The notes beneath the pieces are model-generated. The model was not told the origin of the DNA, did not search any database, and saw nothing but the letters and a program-made list of their open reading frames with translations. This document shows positions 8,801 to 15,200 of a stretch of DNA of 25,101 bases, in pieces. This stretch comes from Candidatus Zixiibacteriota bacterium (GTDB lineage: Bacteria; Zixibacteria; MSB-5A5; SM23-73-2), in NCBI GenBank assembly GCA_030615745.1, contig JAUWYR010000035.1, positions 1-25,101 on the forward strand, written 5' to 3'. Each line of letters begins with the position of its first letter. Within the stretch, counting starts at the first letter, position 1. The translations under genes were made by a program, and so were the position numbers.

Positions 8801-9499
8801 AAATTGATGGAGTTAGTTAAAGAGCAAGCCGAAAATCTTAAAACCTTATCCCAACAGGTTATCAGGACTCAGGAGGATGAGAGAAGAAAAATCGCTCAGG
8901 AACTACATGATGAGATCGGTCAGGCTTTGACCGCAATGAAGATAAATATAGAGATGTCAAAACAAAAAATCCCTTCTGAATTCACTCAGGTAATTGATAG
9001 AATTAAAGAGAACGAAGAGCTGATAGTTCAAACTTTGGAGAAGGTTAGAAATTTAACCACAGATTTGAGACCGCCCATGCTCGACGATTTTGGCTTAGTT
9101 CCAACATTAAACTGGTACATACAAAACTTCTCCAAAAGAACAAACATTAAAGTTACATTTGAAACTAATCACTGCCGAGGGAGGTTCCCCCTGGATCTGG
9201 AAATGGTTCTCTACCGAATCAACCAGGAAGCTCTGACAAATGTTGCAAAACATGCTAACGCCACCAGAGTCTCAATCACACTTGAAAAGAAAAACAATTT
9301 TGCTCTACTTACCGTAAAAGATGATGGAGTTGGCTTTGACATAAAAAAGATAATGAGTGAAAGGAAAGTAAAAAAAGGATTTGGCCTTTTCGACATCAAA
9401 GAAAGGGTCAAGCTATTAAGTGGAGATTTCAGTATAACCTCAAAACCTAAAAAGGGGACAAGGCTTCAGGTGAGGATACCCTGTCCCAGAGGGAGATAA
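5840..9499 (+). CDS. Large soluble hybrid-input sensor histidine kinase (GAF-PAS5-GAF-HisKA_3-HATPase)
   Basis: A 1219-residue histidine kinase of the NarX/DegS class with no membrane segment, so it probably senses cytosolic signals. Order: GAF1 (~10-172); five PAS/PAC units ending in DITERKK-like signatures near residues 300, 430, 555, 681 and 808; GAF2 (~822-985); a HisKA_3 dimerisation helix with phospho-acceptor His1023 (ELHDEIGQAL); and a HATPase_c domain with Asn1134 (NQEALTN), the DDGVGFD box at 1161-1167 and GFGLFDIKERV. The two GAF domains resemble each other closely (GARINLNKFP/GARLLLKDFP; IANQIAVGIENARL/LANHLAIAVENAKL), pointing to internal duplication. Short charged linkers join the PAS units. 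The response regulator follows after one base. ATG 5840 has no strong Shine-Dalgarno site. The ligand is unknown. Confidence 0.92.
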   Translation: MPISEKDILLKISQATSRISNLERVLKRSVKISAQAVGVDRCSIWLTDDDKKYAMVKAVYVRGSFDPVHLGARINLNKFPKFKRLFSEGKVIHSPDISRIVANRSEKKFFAKAKIKSSLSVPLKIKSKILGALNLGTLKNYKTFTPSEIRLCQTIANQIAVGIENARLYKKLEHRASLLQEQSIKALRESKEKYRTLLENLPQLIFLKDKKSVYISANKNYCKSLGIKPEEIKGKTDFDFFPKELAKKYRKDDRDIIKTGRTKEIIEDYIEKGERKIVQTVKTPVLGDGGKPIGVLGIFWDITERKKVEQETEAQRRKLETYIESITDGVSVNDVNGIITHANATCLEMYGCKSKEEMIGKPIFKFVAENELPRIRKRFMQAVRTKEKTIKNLEIIARKKDGSEFPVLLSTAFIWDEEGNLADNITIIKDITERKKVEEKLKKSEERYRTLVETSNDMIFTVDSRGNFLFTNKAFEKILGYSDEEIKKINGFELVHPQDLKIVKKQFAQLVEGKSVDSMEYRYKTKNGSYINILNNPSPIRDPQGNIVAAFGIARDITERKRVEESLKQKILELNSFINNIPDMAWLKDAESRFIALNKAFGDVVGMKPETLISQTCEACFGTEVGKKFREDDLKVMKGRKQVNIEEKILDSKGNELWLETIKSPLFDQSGEVVGTVGIARNVTDRKRADEALRESEDKIKNIFASISDSIAVTDLKGNIIECNQATLDLHCLSSIEEILGRSALDFIAPKDHTRAKRNMKKTLEQGFIKDVEYTLLTKDKREFPGELSASVVRGASGKPAAFVAITKDISERKKAEEALRKSKDLTTILQISYKITQILNLDKMLELACQETAKALEIDRCVVLLLDEKENAGIIKAIYIKNQPHPSILGARLLLKDFPILVKLYQQKERFLHAPVIKNAPLSRKEKDYFRKEKVKSFVIVPIDIGKRLLGTFLVGTIEKERVFTESEIAFVQTLANHLAIAVENAKLMELVKEQAENLKTLSQQVIRTQEDERRKIAQELHDEIGQALTAMKINIEMSKQKIPSEFTQVIDRIKENEELIVQTLEKVRNLTTDLRPPMLDDFGLVPTLNWYIQNFSKRTNIKVTFETNHCRGRFPLDLEMVLYRINQEALTNVAKHANATRVSITLEKKNNFALLTVKDDGVGFDIKKIMSERKVKKGFGLFDIKERVKLLSGDFSITSKPKKGTRLQVRIPCPRGR

Positions 9500-9500
9500 T

Positions 9501-10160
9501 ATGAAAAAAATAAAGATTTTAATTGCTGATGACCACAAGATTTTGCGTCAGGGGATAATCTCTCTTCTGAAATCCCAGCCAGATCTGGAGGTGGTAGGAG
9601 AAGCTCACGACGGAAAGGAGGCAGTAGAAAAGACCAAAGAGCTTAAACCGGATGTGGTCCTAATGGACATCGGGATGCCCAATCTGAATGGGCTGGAAGC
9701 CACCAGGCAAATAAAGAAATATGATTCCAGGATTAAAGTCTTAATCCTGACCATTCATAAGAATGAAGAATATATCTTCCAATCCCTTCAGACAGGAGCC
9801 TCAGGGTATCTTTTAAAAGAGACTGCAGTCGAAGACCTGATCTCAGCTATCCATTCGGCTTATAAAGATGATTCCTTCTTGAGTCCGAGTATCTCTAAGA
9901 CAGTGATTGATGCCTTTTTGAGAAAATCAGCCAAGGGGAGAGACCCCACTGCTTTCGACACATTAACGCCTCGGGAGCGGGAGATACTTCAGTTGATAGC
10001 TGAGAGTCATACTAACTCTGAGATAGGAAAAATGTTATATATCTCGAAGAAGACCGTCGACGCCCATAGAACTCACATCATGGACAAACTGGACATTCAT
10101 GACGTGGTGGACTTGGTCAAATATGCTATAAGAAAAGGGATAGTGACTTTAGACACTTAA
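9501..10160 (+). CDS. NarL/FixJ-family response regulator
   Basis: A 219-residue DNA-binding regulator, almost certainly the partner of the kinase that ends one base upstream. The receiver domain (1-~120) has the acidic pair Asp10/Asp11, phospho-acceptor Asp56 (VLMDIGMP), Thr84 and Lys106 (GYLLKET). A LuxR-type helix-turn-helix (~153-212) carries LTPREREILQLIAE and SKKTVDAHRTHIMDKL. Phosphorylation by a HisKA_3 kinase and binding as a dimer are family knowledge. The target genes cannot be read from the window. It is followed by a 600-base spacer with a structured palindrome, so it is probably the last gene of its operon. Confidence 0.93.
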   Translation: MKKIKILIADDHKILRQGIISLLKSQPDLEVVGEAHDGKEAVEKTKELKPDVVLMDIGMPNLNGLEATRQIKKYDSRIKVLILTIHKNEEYIFQSLQTGASGYLLKETAVEDLISAIHSAYKDDSFLSPSISKTVIDAFLRKSAKGRDPTAFDTLTPREREILQLIAESHTNSEIGKMLYISKKTVDAHRTHIMDKLDIHDVVDLVKYAIRKGIVTLDT

Positions 10161-10288
10161 AAGTAAATCTGCCTCAGGAACATTTTAATGTTAATATGAG
10201 ATGTGAATGCACAAAAAAATAGGGTTTTTATCTTATTGTCAATTTTTTGGTGTTTTCTATATTATCAATAGAAAAGGAGAATAGAAAT

Positions 10289-10358
10289 AAAGAGGGTGTG
10301 CCCTGTCCCTTGGGTAGTTCCTAGCCCCCCTCTACCCAACAAGGTTTGCACCCTCTTT
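10289..10358. other. Nested stem-loop element of unknown function
   Basis: AAAGAGGGTG (10289-10298) pairs perfectly with CACCCTCTTT (10349-10358). Inside, TTGGGTAG (10310-10317) pairs perfectly with CTACCCAA (10332-10339), with a CCTAGC-C6-type loop and possible further CC/GG pairing. A T-rich stretch follows on the plus strand. It lies 130 bases after the response regulator stop. It could be a large terminator for that operon, a small RNA or a mobile palindrome. It does not match a riboswitch I know. Confidence 0.4.
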
Positions 10359-10766
10359 TAATTTTATTCTAATTTTAAAAACCAGCCTAAGTATCTTATA
10401 TCTTTTTGAAAAGAACACCCCACCAGAAAAAATCTCTGAAGTTTTGAATATCCCTTTAAAGAAAGTTCAATATGTTAGGCAAATAGTCCAGGCATCCCAG
10501 CATATGAGAGAGACGCCATATTTCTGGCAGGAATAATCTTGGGGTAGACAAACACTAAAATTTTTATTCCTTCCAGATGTTCACAGCTTGGCCATATAGG
10601 TGCGTGACGAAAAAAAAAGTAACTGATAAGGTATCTAATAATAGAAAAAGATAAGCCTTTTAGTAAAAGACCTTGACATAAAGACTGATCGCTTCTATAT
10701 TCAATCCAAGCGATACATTCTTTTGGTCTACTCATAAAGTGAACTAAAGCCAAGGAAGATCTGTAA
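10359..10766. other. Spacer with a startless open stretch
   Basis: No gene called. On the plus strand 10414-10536 translates to a plausible helical sequence (NTPPEKISEVLNIPLKKVQY...TPYFWQE, stop) but the frame has no start codon and runs back through the palindrome, so it may be a gene remnant. The region just before 10767 has AAGGA as a ribosome site for the next gene. Confidence 0.35.
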
Positions 10767-11438
10767 ATGAAGTGGAGCAAGGCACTTTTAGTGATAACGA
10801 TTGTTTTTGCAGTCTTAATCATAGCAATAGGGGTTTTTGCGTATAGGGGTTGTATCTCGGTTGGTCTCGCTGGATATGTCATATTAAGCTTTACGCTGAT
10901 TGCAATTCTTCTATATGCCTATTTCACTTACAAAATATTAGAAGTTCAGCAGAATATGTTCCGATGGAACCAAAACCCAGTGTCAGTTTCGTGGATCAGA
11001 CCTGACTTATTGAAGTATACAAGGCAAGACGGTAAAGTTGATTTTAAAACGTTTTTTTTCATAAGAAATCTTAGCAGAACTCATGCCGTTGCGAAAATCA
11101 ATATCAATCCTAAAGTTAATGAAGAAGCGGCCAGCAGTAACGATGCTTATTTCGGCAAGAAATGGTGGTATGTTCCAGCTCATAAAACTATTCGAGGGTG
11201 GTTTCCTCTTCTTGAGATATTGGAGTCTGTCAAAGTTGATCTCGGCACCTTTCAGACAAAGCGGATGTCTTTAAGATTGCAAATAAAAGTAGTTTACAAG
11301 AAATGGCAGCAAAAGCAAGATAGACCTATGTTAGAAAATCCTCCTGATATCTGGTATCTTGATCATCCCAAATGGTGCTGGGTTCACGAACCAACAACCT
11401 CAGAGATTCAGTTCCCCGTTTTCAGTAATAAAGAATGA
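10767..11438 (+). CDS. Membrane protein of unknown function
   Basis: A 223-residue protein I do not recognise. Residues ~5-27 and ~33-55 form two transmembrane helices. The remaining ~165 residues form a soluble part rich in aromatic residues (WIRPDLL, KKWWYVPAHKTIRGWFPLLE, KKWQQ, WYLDHPKWCW). That topology is like small two-helix membrane proteins found beside defence or mobile genes, but nothing shows a function. ATG 10767 is preceded by AAGGA about nine bases upstream. It stands alone on the plus strand, convergent with the minus-strand genes beyond 11580. An overlapping minus-strand frame across its N-terminus shows no protein-like pattern. Confidence 0.7.
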   Translation: MKWSKALLVITIVFAVLIIAIGVFAYRGCISVGLAGYVILSFTLIAILLYAYFTYKILEVQQNMFRWNQNPVSVSWIRPDLLKYTRQDGKVDFKTFFFIRNLSRTHAVAKININPKVNEEAASSNDAYFGKKWWYVPAHKTIRGWFPLLEILESVKVDLGTFQTKRMSLRLQIKVVYKKWQQKQDRPMLENPPDIWYLDHPKWCWVHEPTTSEIQFPVFSNKE

Positions 11439-11447
11439 TTTTTGCTA

Positions 11448-11537
11448 GTTCGGAAATTGGAATTCCGAACAACTATCATCTTTTCGTGCGGGTCACCAAG
11501 ATTCCGCAGAGGCAGAAAAATCTCCCGCGAAGCGGGA
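11448..11537. repeat. Two hairpins between convergent genes
   Basis: GTTCGGAA...TTCCGAAC (11448-11470) is a near-perfect palindrome with a short loop. TCCCGC-GAA-GCGGGA (11523-11537) is a perfect 6-bp stem with a GAA loop of the kind seen in REP elements. Neither has a T-run. They may act as a bidirectional transcription stop or transcript stabiliser between the convergent genes ending at 11438 and 11581. Confidence 0.5.
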
Positions 11538-11580
11538 TCTTGACGAAAATTCCCACACTAACTAAAAGACAACGATTTTC

Positions 11581-11937
11581 CTACTTCCCCCTCTTATGAT
11601 AAACAACAATCCACGGACTGCCGAATCTTTTACGCTCATCCTGTGTTGTCCTTTTTAAGTATCTGTTCTCTTGCGGTTTCCAGCCGACAGGCATGGGCTC
11701 AAGCAAATTAGGTCTTTTTCTTCTGGAGTATGAACTGAGACGATTGCTGAGATAAGTCATTGCAGAATACCTTGTGCCAGAACCATCTCCATAAAGACCA
11801 TACCTTTTCACCAGATTTTCCCATAGCTTCGGGAAAACTTTTCGCATCATATCAACATAGTCAAGAATAGTAAATGATGGTGCCGTCTTTTCAATAACTT
11901 TTTCAAGCTCCTCATCAGATATTTTTGTTCTGCTCAT
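11581..11937 (-). CDS. Hypothetical protein, 118 residues
   Basis: A basic soluble protein without a recognised domain. The N-terminal half is helical (ISDEELEKVIEKTAPSFTILDYVDMMRKVFPKLWENLVKRYGLYG divided by short turns) and the C-terminal half is rich in Arg/Lys (SYSRRKRPNLLEP, YLKRTTQDERKRFG, VYHKRGK), suggesting nucleic acid contact; this is only inference from charge. The ATG at 11937 has AAGAG a few bases upstream. It lies 84 bases downstream of the sugar isomerase gene on the same strand and may be its operon partner. Confidence 0.6.
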   Translation of the reverse strand: MSRTKISDEELEKVIEKTAPSFTILDYVDMMRKVFPKLWENLVKRYGLYGDGSGTRYSAMTYLSNRLSSYSRRKRPNLLEPMPVGWKPQENRYLKRTTQDERKRFGSPWIVVYHKRGK

Positions 11938-12021
11938 ATGCTCTTAGCTTGCCTTTTTGATTGGTGAATGAAATTTGAAAATTAACTTTTCCCTGCACAA
12001 AATAAAAAAATAGTAAAAAAT

Positions 12022-12849
12022 CTACTTTCTCAACAAAATCTTTTCCCTCATAAGAAAATCAAAACTCTCTTTAAAATCCTCAACAGAATCCATCTCTAAG
12101 ATGATCGGAGCTGAAAGTTCAAGCTCTTTTACCAAATCAAGAAGATTCAATATGTCGATCGCACCTTTTGGTAAAGATTGATGAGTATCTTTTTTACCAT
12201 CGTTGTTATGAAGATGTATCTCGCAAAGATATTTGCTCACCGATTTTAAATAATCCTCAAGGGGCAATCCATAAACATTAGCATGGCCTGTATCCAGAAC
12301 TACTTTAAGATTTGAAGAATCAACTTTCTCAATTATTGACAGATGCTCCTCCTTTTGTTTAACCAACTGATGATTCCTCCCTCTGGGACTGTTTTCCAAA
12401 CCGAGAACAATTTTGTATTCTTTAGCTTTACCAAGCAACTTCTGCAAGCTCGAAATCAACATTTCCCTTGCTTCAGGTATAAAAGTAATAGGAAAATCTC
12501 CTGGGAGATTCCCCCCATGAATAACTAAAACCCCCGCATCGATTTTTCTTGCGAACTCTAAACTTTCCAAAATCGATTCAACAGATGCATCTCTTATTTT
12601 TTGATTTAAACTCCCTATATTTATATCATATATTGGAGAATGCACACTTGATTTAAGTTTGCGTGATTTGAGCTTTTCTTTGATTTCTTGAATATCTTTA
12701 TTTTTCAAATCTGGTGGGAAAAAATTAGGAGGGTCGGTCTTGAATTCGAGATAATTTATGGGGAATTTTTTTGCTTGCTCGAAGAACTTTTCAAAATCCT
12801 TTAGTCCAGAAAGAAAAGTCGAAACCCCAAATTTGAGTTTATTTATCAT
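12022..12849 (-). CDS. Sugar phosphate isomerase/epimerase-like TIM barrel
   Basis: A 275-residue protein of the xylose-isomerase-like / AP-endonuclease-2 TIM-barrel superfamily. Metal and substrate residues typical of the fold are present in order: His70 (VHSP), His111 (VIHGG), Glu152 (LGLEN), Asp186 and His189 (VLDTGHAN), His212/His214 (IHLHNNDG), Asp221/His223 (DTHQSLPKG) and Glu252 (ILEMD). Members isomerise or epimerise sugars and inositols, or are endonuclease IV. The DTHQSLPKG box and short length fit the sugar epimerase type better than Nfo, but the substrate is unknown. It has its own promoter at 12901-12929 and no signal peptide, so it is cytosolic. Confidence 0.8.
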   Translation of the reverse strand: MINKLKFGVSTFLSGLKDFEKFFEQAKKFPINYLEFKTDPPNFFPPDLKNKDIQEIKEKLKSRKLKSSVHSPIYDINIGSLNQKIRDASVESILESLEFARKIDAGVLVIHGGNLPGDFPITFIPEAREMLISSLQKLLGKAKEYKIVLGLENSPRGRNHQLVKQKEEHLSIIEKVDSSNLKVVLDTGHANVYGLPLEDYLKSVSKYLCEIHLHNNDGKKDTHQSLPKGAIDILNLLDLVKELELSAPIILEMDSVEDFKESFDFLMREKILLRK

Positions 12850-12900
12850 GAAAACCTATTTATCTTTTTGTTATAACAAGAATTACAGTAGTTAAGTATA

Positions 12901-12929
12901 AATATATAAAACACTCTATCCAAAGTCAA
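12901..12929 (-). promoter_or_regulatory. Promoter of the sugar isomerase gene
   Basis: On the minus strand TTGACT (12929-12924), a 17-base spacer and TATATT (12906-12901), about 50 bases before the ATG at 12849. This places the isomerase outside the cassette-like block, with its own transcription. Confidence 0.65.
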
Positions 12930-12977
12930 CGACTCTCTTGCATTTGCTACGCAAAGACCAAACATTTTTTATTCAAT

Positions 12978-13066
12978 TTCGGCTAACGTTTTCGCGGGTA
13001 TGCGAAGTTCCACCAAAGGCGCGGTTTGGGCGAGCGTACCGATCCGCAAACACGCTGTTAACCGCC
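12978..13066 (-). other. attC-like recombination site 1
   Basis: On the minus strand the element opens with GGTTAAC (13063-13057) and closes with GTTAGCC (12987-12981), which pair with one G-T wobble. A second inner pair follows (GTTTGCGG against CCGC...AAAAC, with a small bulge). This is the outer-box/spacer/inner-box layout of integron attC sites. It starts about 13 bases after the stop of the methyltransferase-like gene. It is GC-richer than its surroundings. The inner pairing is imperfect, and GTTAGCC departs from the GTTRRRY core at one position. Confidence 0.5.
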
Positions 13067-13078
13067 GTTTGATACCCT

Positions 13079-13636
13079 TCAAAACAAGAATGGTATAAAC
13101 ATTTTGGTCTGTTTCATATAGCTTTGATAAGCAGGACCAAAAAAACTTATATTCTCAGCTTCCTCTATCTTAGCAGTCATTGTCCAAAAGATGGTCGTAA
13201 TCACAGCCAAACAAAGACTAAGCCATAAAGGGTGTTTAAAGAACACTCCCCAAGTTCCAAATAATCCTGAACTATACATAGGATGCCGAATGTAGCGATA
13301 AGCCCCTACCCTCACCAATTCGGTTGTCTTTTCGATACCTATCAATGACCGGTCATCCCGCTCGCTTTTGGGTTTCCCCACCCTATGCAATAATTGAAAA
13401 CCGTGAATAACCAAAAACAAAGAGACGATTAAAAGGAGCCAGGAAATTACCTGATGAGGACTGAACGGTTCATAAAACCAATAATCAAGGTTTAACAGAA
13501 CTAAGGCCAGAATTGATTCAAAAGCGAAGAAACGGTAAAAGCCATGGGAGCGGGGATTGCGCAATGAATGCCAGGACAAATAGACAAATCCTGCAGTTGC
13601 GCCCAGAAAAATAACTGATTTTAATAGAATGGACAT
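13079..13636 (-). CDS. Isoprenylcysteine carboxyl methyltransferase-like membrane protein
   Basis: A 185-residue integral membrane protein with about four hydrophobic helices (~5-22, 38-54, 62-80, 136-152). The C-terminal half has the ICMT/PEMT signature: VGAYRYIRHPMYSS (~110-123), Glu158/159 after the last helix, and FGPAYQSYMKQT (~166-177). These residues bind S-adenosylmethionine in the family. The bacterial substrates are mostly unknown, and prenylated proteins are not expected. AGGTGA six bases before the ATG at 13636 is a good ribosome site, and it overlaps a GTTAGGT core-like motif at 13651-13645. The gene is followed by an attC-like palindrome, so it looks like a cassette-borne gene. 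Confidence 0.8.
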   Translation of the reverse strand: MSILLKSVIFLGATAGFVYLSWHSLRNPRSHGFYRFFAFESILALVLLNLDYWFYEPFSPHQVISWLLLIVSLFLVIHGFQLLHRVGKPKSERDDRSLIGIEKTTELVRVGAYRYIRHPMYSSGLFGTWGVFFKHPLWLSLCLAVITTIFWTMTAKIEEAENISFFGPAYQSYMKQTKMFIPFLF

Positions 13637-13662
13637 ATCGTTTCACCTAACAGTAGCTGATA

Positions 13663-13781
13663 GTTCAACATAAGTTTATCTCTACTAATAAAATAACAGT
13701 CGCAGCTAATCTTAAGCATATGAAGTCTTTTTTCCAAAGGACTAATCGGCTTCGGCAATTCCTATTACCGAAGCATCAGAG
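13663..13781 (-). repeat. Dispersed repeat, copy A
   Basis: About 110 bases closely matching 14437-14550: a hairpin GCTTCGG...CCGAAGC around AATAGGAAT, a GGTTAGTTCC-like stretch, ATGCTTAAGATTAG, then TTTATTAGTA-GATAAACTTATGTT. On the minus strand it ends at GTTGAAC (13669-13663), a match to the GTTRRRY integron core. No paired left arm is seen next to it, so it may be half of a former recombination site now serving as a leader of the methyltransferase gene. Confidence 0.55.
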
Positions 13782-13800
13782 ACATTATTAATCCTTTCTT

Positions 13801-13866
13801 GCATAACCATCGAGTTCACCTGCCGCTATGAGCACAGCGTTTCAGTGGTCCGAGTGCAGCGATTGG

Positions 13867-13872
<6 letters not shown>
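13801..13872 (-). other. attC-like recombination site 2
   Basis: A 72-base element. GCATAACCA and TGGTTATGC are perfect inverted ends. The stem continues as TCG/CGA with one extra base on one side, then TGCAC/GTGAA pairs imperfectly. An unpaired base in one arm is a hallmark of attC sites. The antitoxin stop codon lies within the first bases of the site, as is usual in integron gene cassettes. It is the best-formed of the candidate sites here. Confidence 0.6.
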
Positions 13873-14350
<478 letters not shown>

Positions 14351-14436
14351 TCAAGTCCCTTTTGGATATATAACGTTACTATTCAACAAGATAAAGTCTG
14401 GAATATTTTTAGCTTCTATGCAATAATTTTGAATAA

Positions 14437-14576
14437 GCATAACATACGTTTATCTGTACTAATAAAATTACAATTACCTCTAATCTTAAGCAAATAAAAT
14501 CCTTTTTCTAAGGAACTAACCAGCTTCGGCAATTCCTATTACCGAAGCATCAGAAGGTTCCAACGACATGCTATGC
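14437..14576 (-). other. attC-like recombination site B containing dispersed repeat copy B
   Basis: A 140-base element running on the minus strand from GCATAGCATGTCG (14576-14564) to CGTATGTTATGC (14448-14437). The ends are complementary with a G-T wobble and one extra base. Inside are a GGAAC/GTTCC stem and a 10-bp GCTTCGGTAAT/AATTGCCGAAGC hairpin. The TAG stop of the upstream gene is inside the left arm. Most of the interior matches copy A at 13663-13781. The layout is like long attC sites of chromosomal integrons, whose sites are related to each other within one array. Confidence 0.5.
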
Positions 14577-15005
14577 ATCATTGTCTATCAGCTTACTTGC
14601 GATAGCGTCCAATGTTTCTAAATCAGGATAAGCTGAGTACCCTGTGAGAGTGTGCTTAGGCACGAAGTATTCGAAACCTTTTGACGCATAGATTTTATTT
14701 GCGCCCTCAAGAACTACAATCTCGTCATCAGTCAGGACTTTCTTGGCTTGGGCAAGAGCTGCATAAGCTCGCATCAAGTTGTGCCCGAATTCCACTTTAA
14801 CCTCCGTTTGCCTCTTTGCCTGAAGGTGTTTCGATTTGATCTCAAGCTCGATTGCACGGCAAAGCAGGAAATAAGGAACAGGGGAAAACTTGTGTGGAGA
14901 CCTGAAGTCTTGCTTGCATTTATAATAATGCGTCGCCCACCTATGGAACGCATCAGGTGATAGGTTTAGGTTAATGCCCTCCATTTGAATTCTTGATTCG
15001 TTCAT
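14571..15005 (-). CDS. HEPN-like hypothetical protein
   Basis: A 144-residue soluble, mostly helical protein. The segment SPVPYFLLCRAIELEIKSKHLQ followed by EFGHNLMRAYAALAQAKK resembles the two core helices of HEPN-type domains (RAIELxLKA and GHNLxxL), which in other proteins bind nucleotides or cut RNA. The usual R-x4-6-H catalytic motif is not clearly present. GGAGG six bases before the ATG at 15005 supports the start. Upstream, 18 bases before the start, lies GTTAGGC, the canonical integron core. The stop is inside the attC-like site B. It therefore looks like a complete single-gene cassette. Confidence 0.65.
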   Translation of the reverse strand: MNESRIQMEGINLNLSPDAFHRWATHYYKCKQDFRSPHKFSPVPYFLLCRAIELEIKSKHLQAKRQTEVKVEFGHNLMRAYAALAQAKKVLTDDEIVVLEGANKIYASKGFEYFVPKHTLTGYSAYPDLETLDAIASKLIDNDA

Positions 15006-15022
15006 ACGAAACCTCCAATGCC

Positions 15023-15080
15023 GCCTAACATAAGTTCATAGGTACTAATGAAATTGCAATCACGGCTATTTTTAAACATA
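15023..15080 (-). repeat. Dispersed repeat, copy C (partial), with GTTAGGC core
   Basis: On the minus strand about 57 bases (ATGTTTAAAAATAGCCGTGA... to AACTTATGTTAGGC) match the right-hand half of copies A and B. The final GTTAGGC (15029-15023) is the canonical integron core. Its left half is missing, so this marks the upstream edge of the cassette-like block, next to the end of rtcB. Confidence 0.5.
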
Positions 15081-15200
15081 TAAATCTCCTTTTTCTCTCT
15101 TAATTTCAACTTGTTACAGCACCAATCAATTATATATAAATTCTCACAAAAAGTATCAGTTAATTCAAAAAAAGACAAAGGATTTAGTCTCTTACTTAAA

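Noticed and set aside
10310-10344. Resemblance to a preQ1-I riboswitch (GTTCCTAGC in a loop with a downstream AAGG)
   Set aside because: The A-rich tail, loop length and position do not fit, and the gene downstream is not a queuosine gene.
10475-10882. Minus-strand frame of 135 residues
   Set aside because: It overlaps the start of the better supported plus-strand membrane protein and shows no protein-like pattern or ribosome site.
13711-13735. Short peptide frame conserved in the three repeat copies (MLKI..C.FIS.DKLML)
   Set aside because: One copy lacks an ATG and none has a clear ribosome site; conservation is explained by repeat homology.
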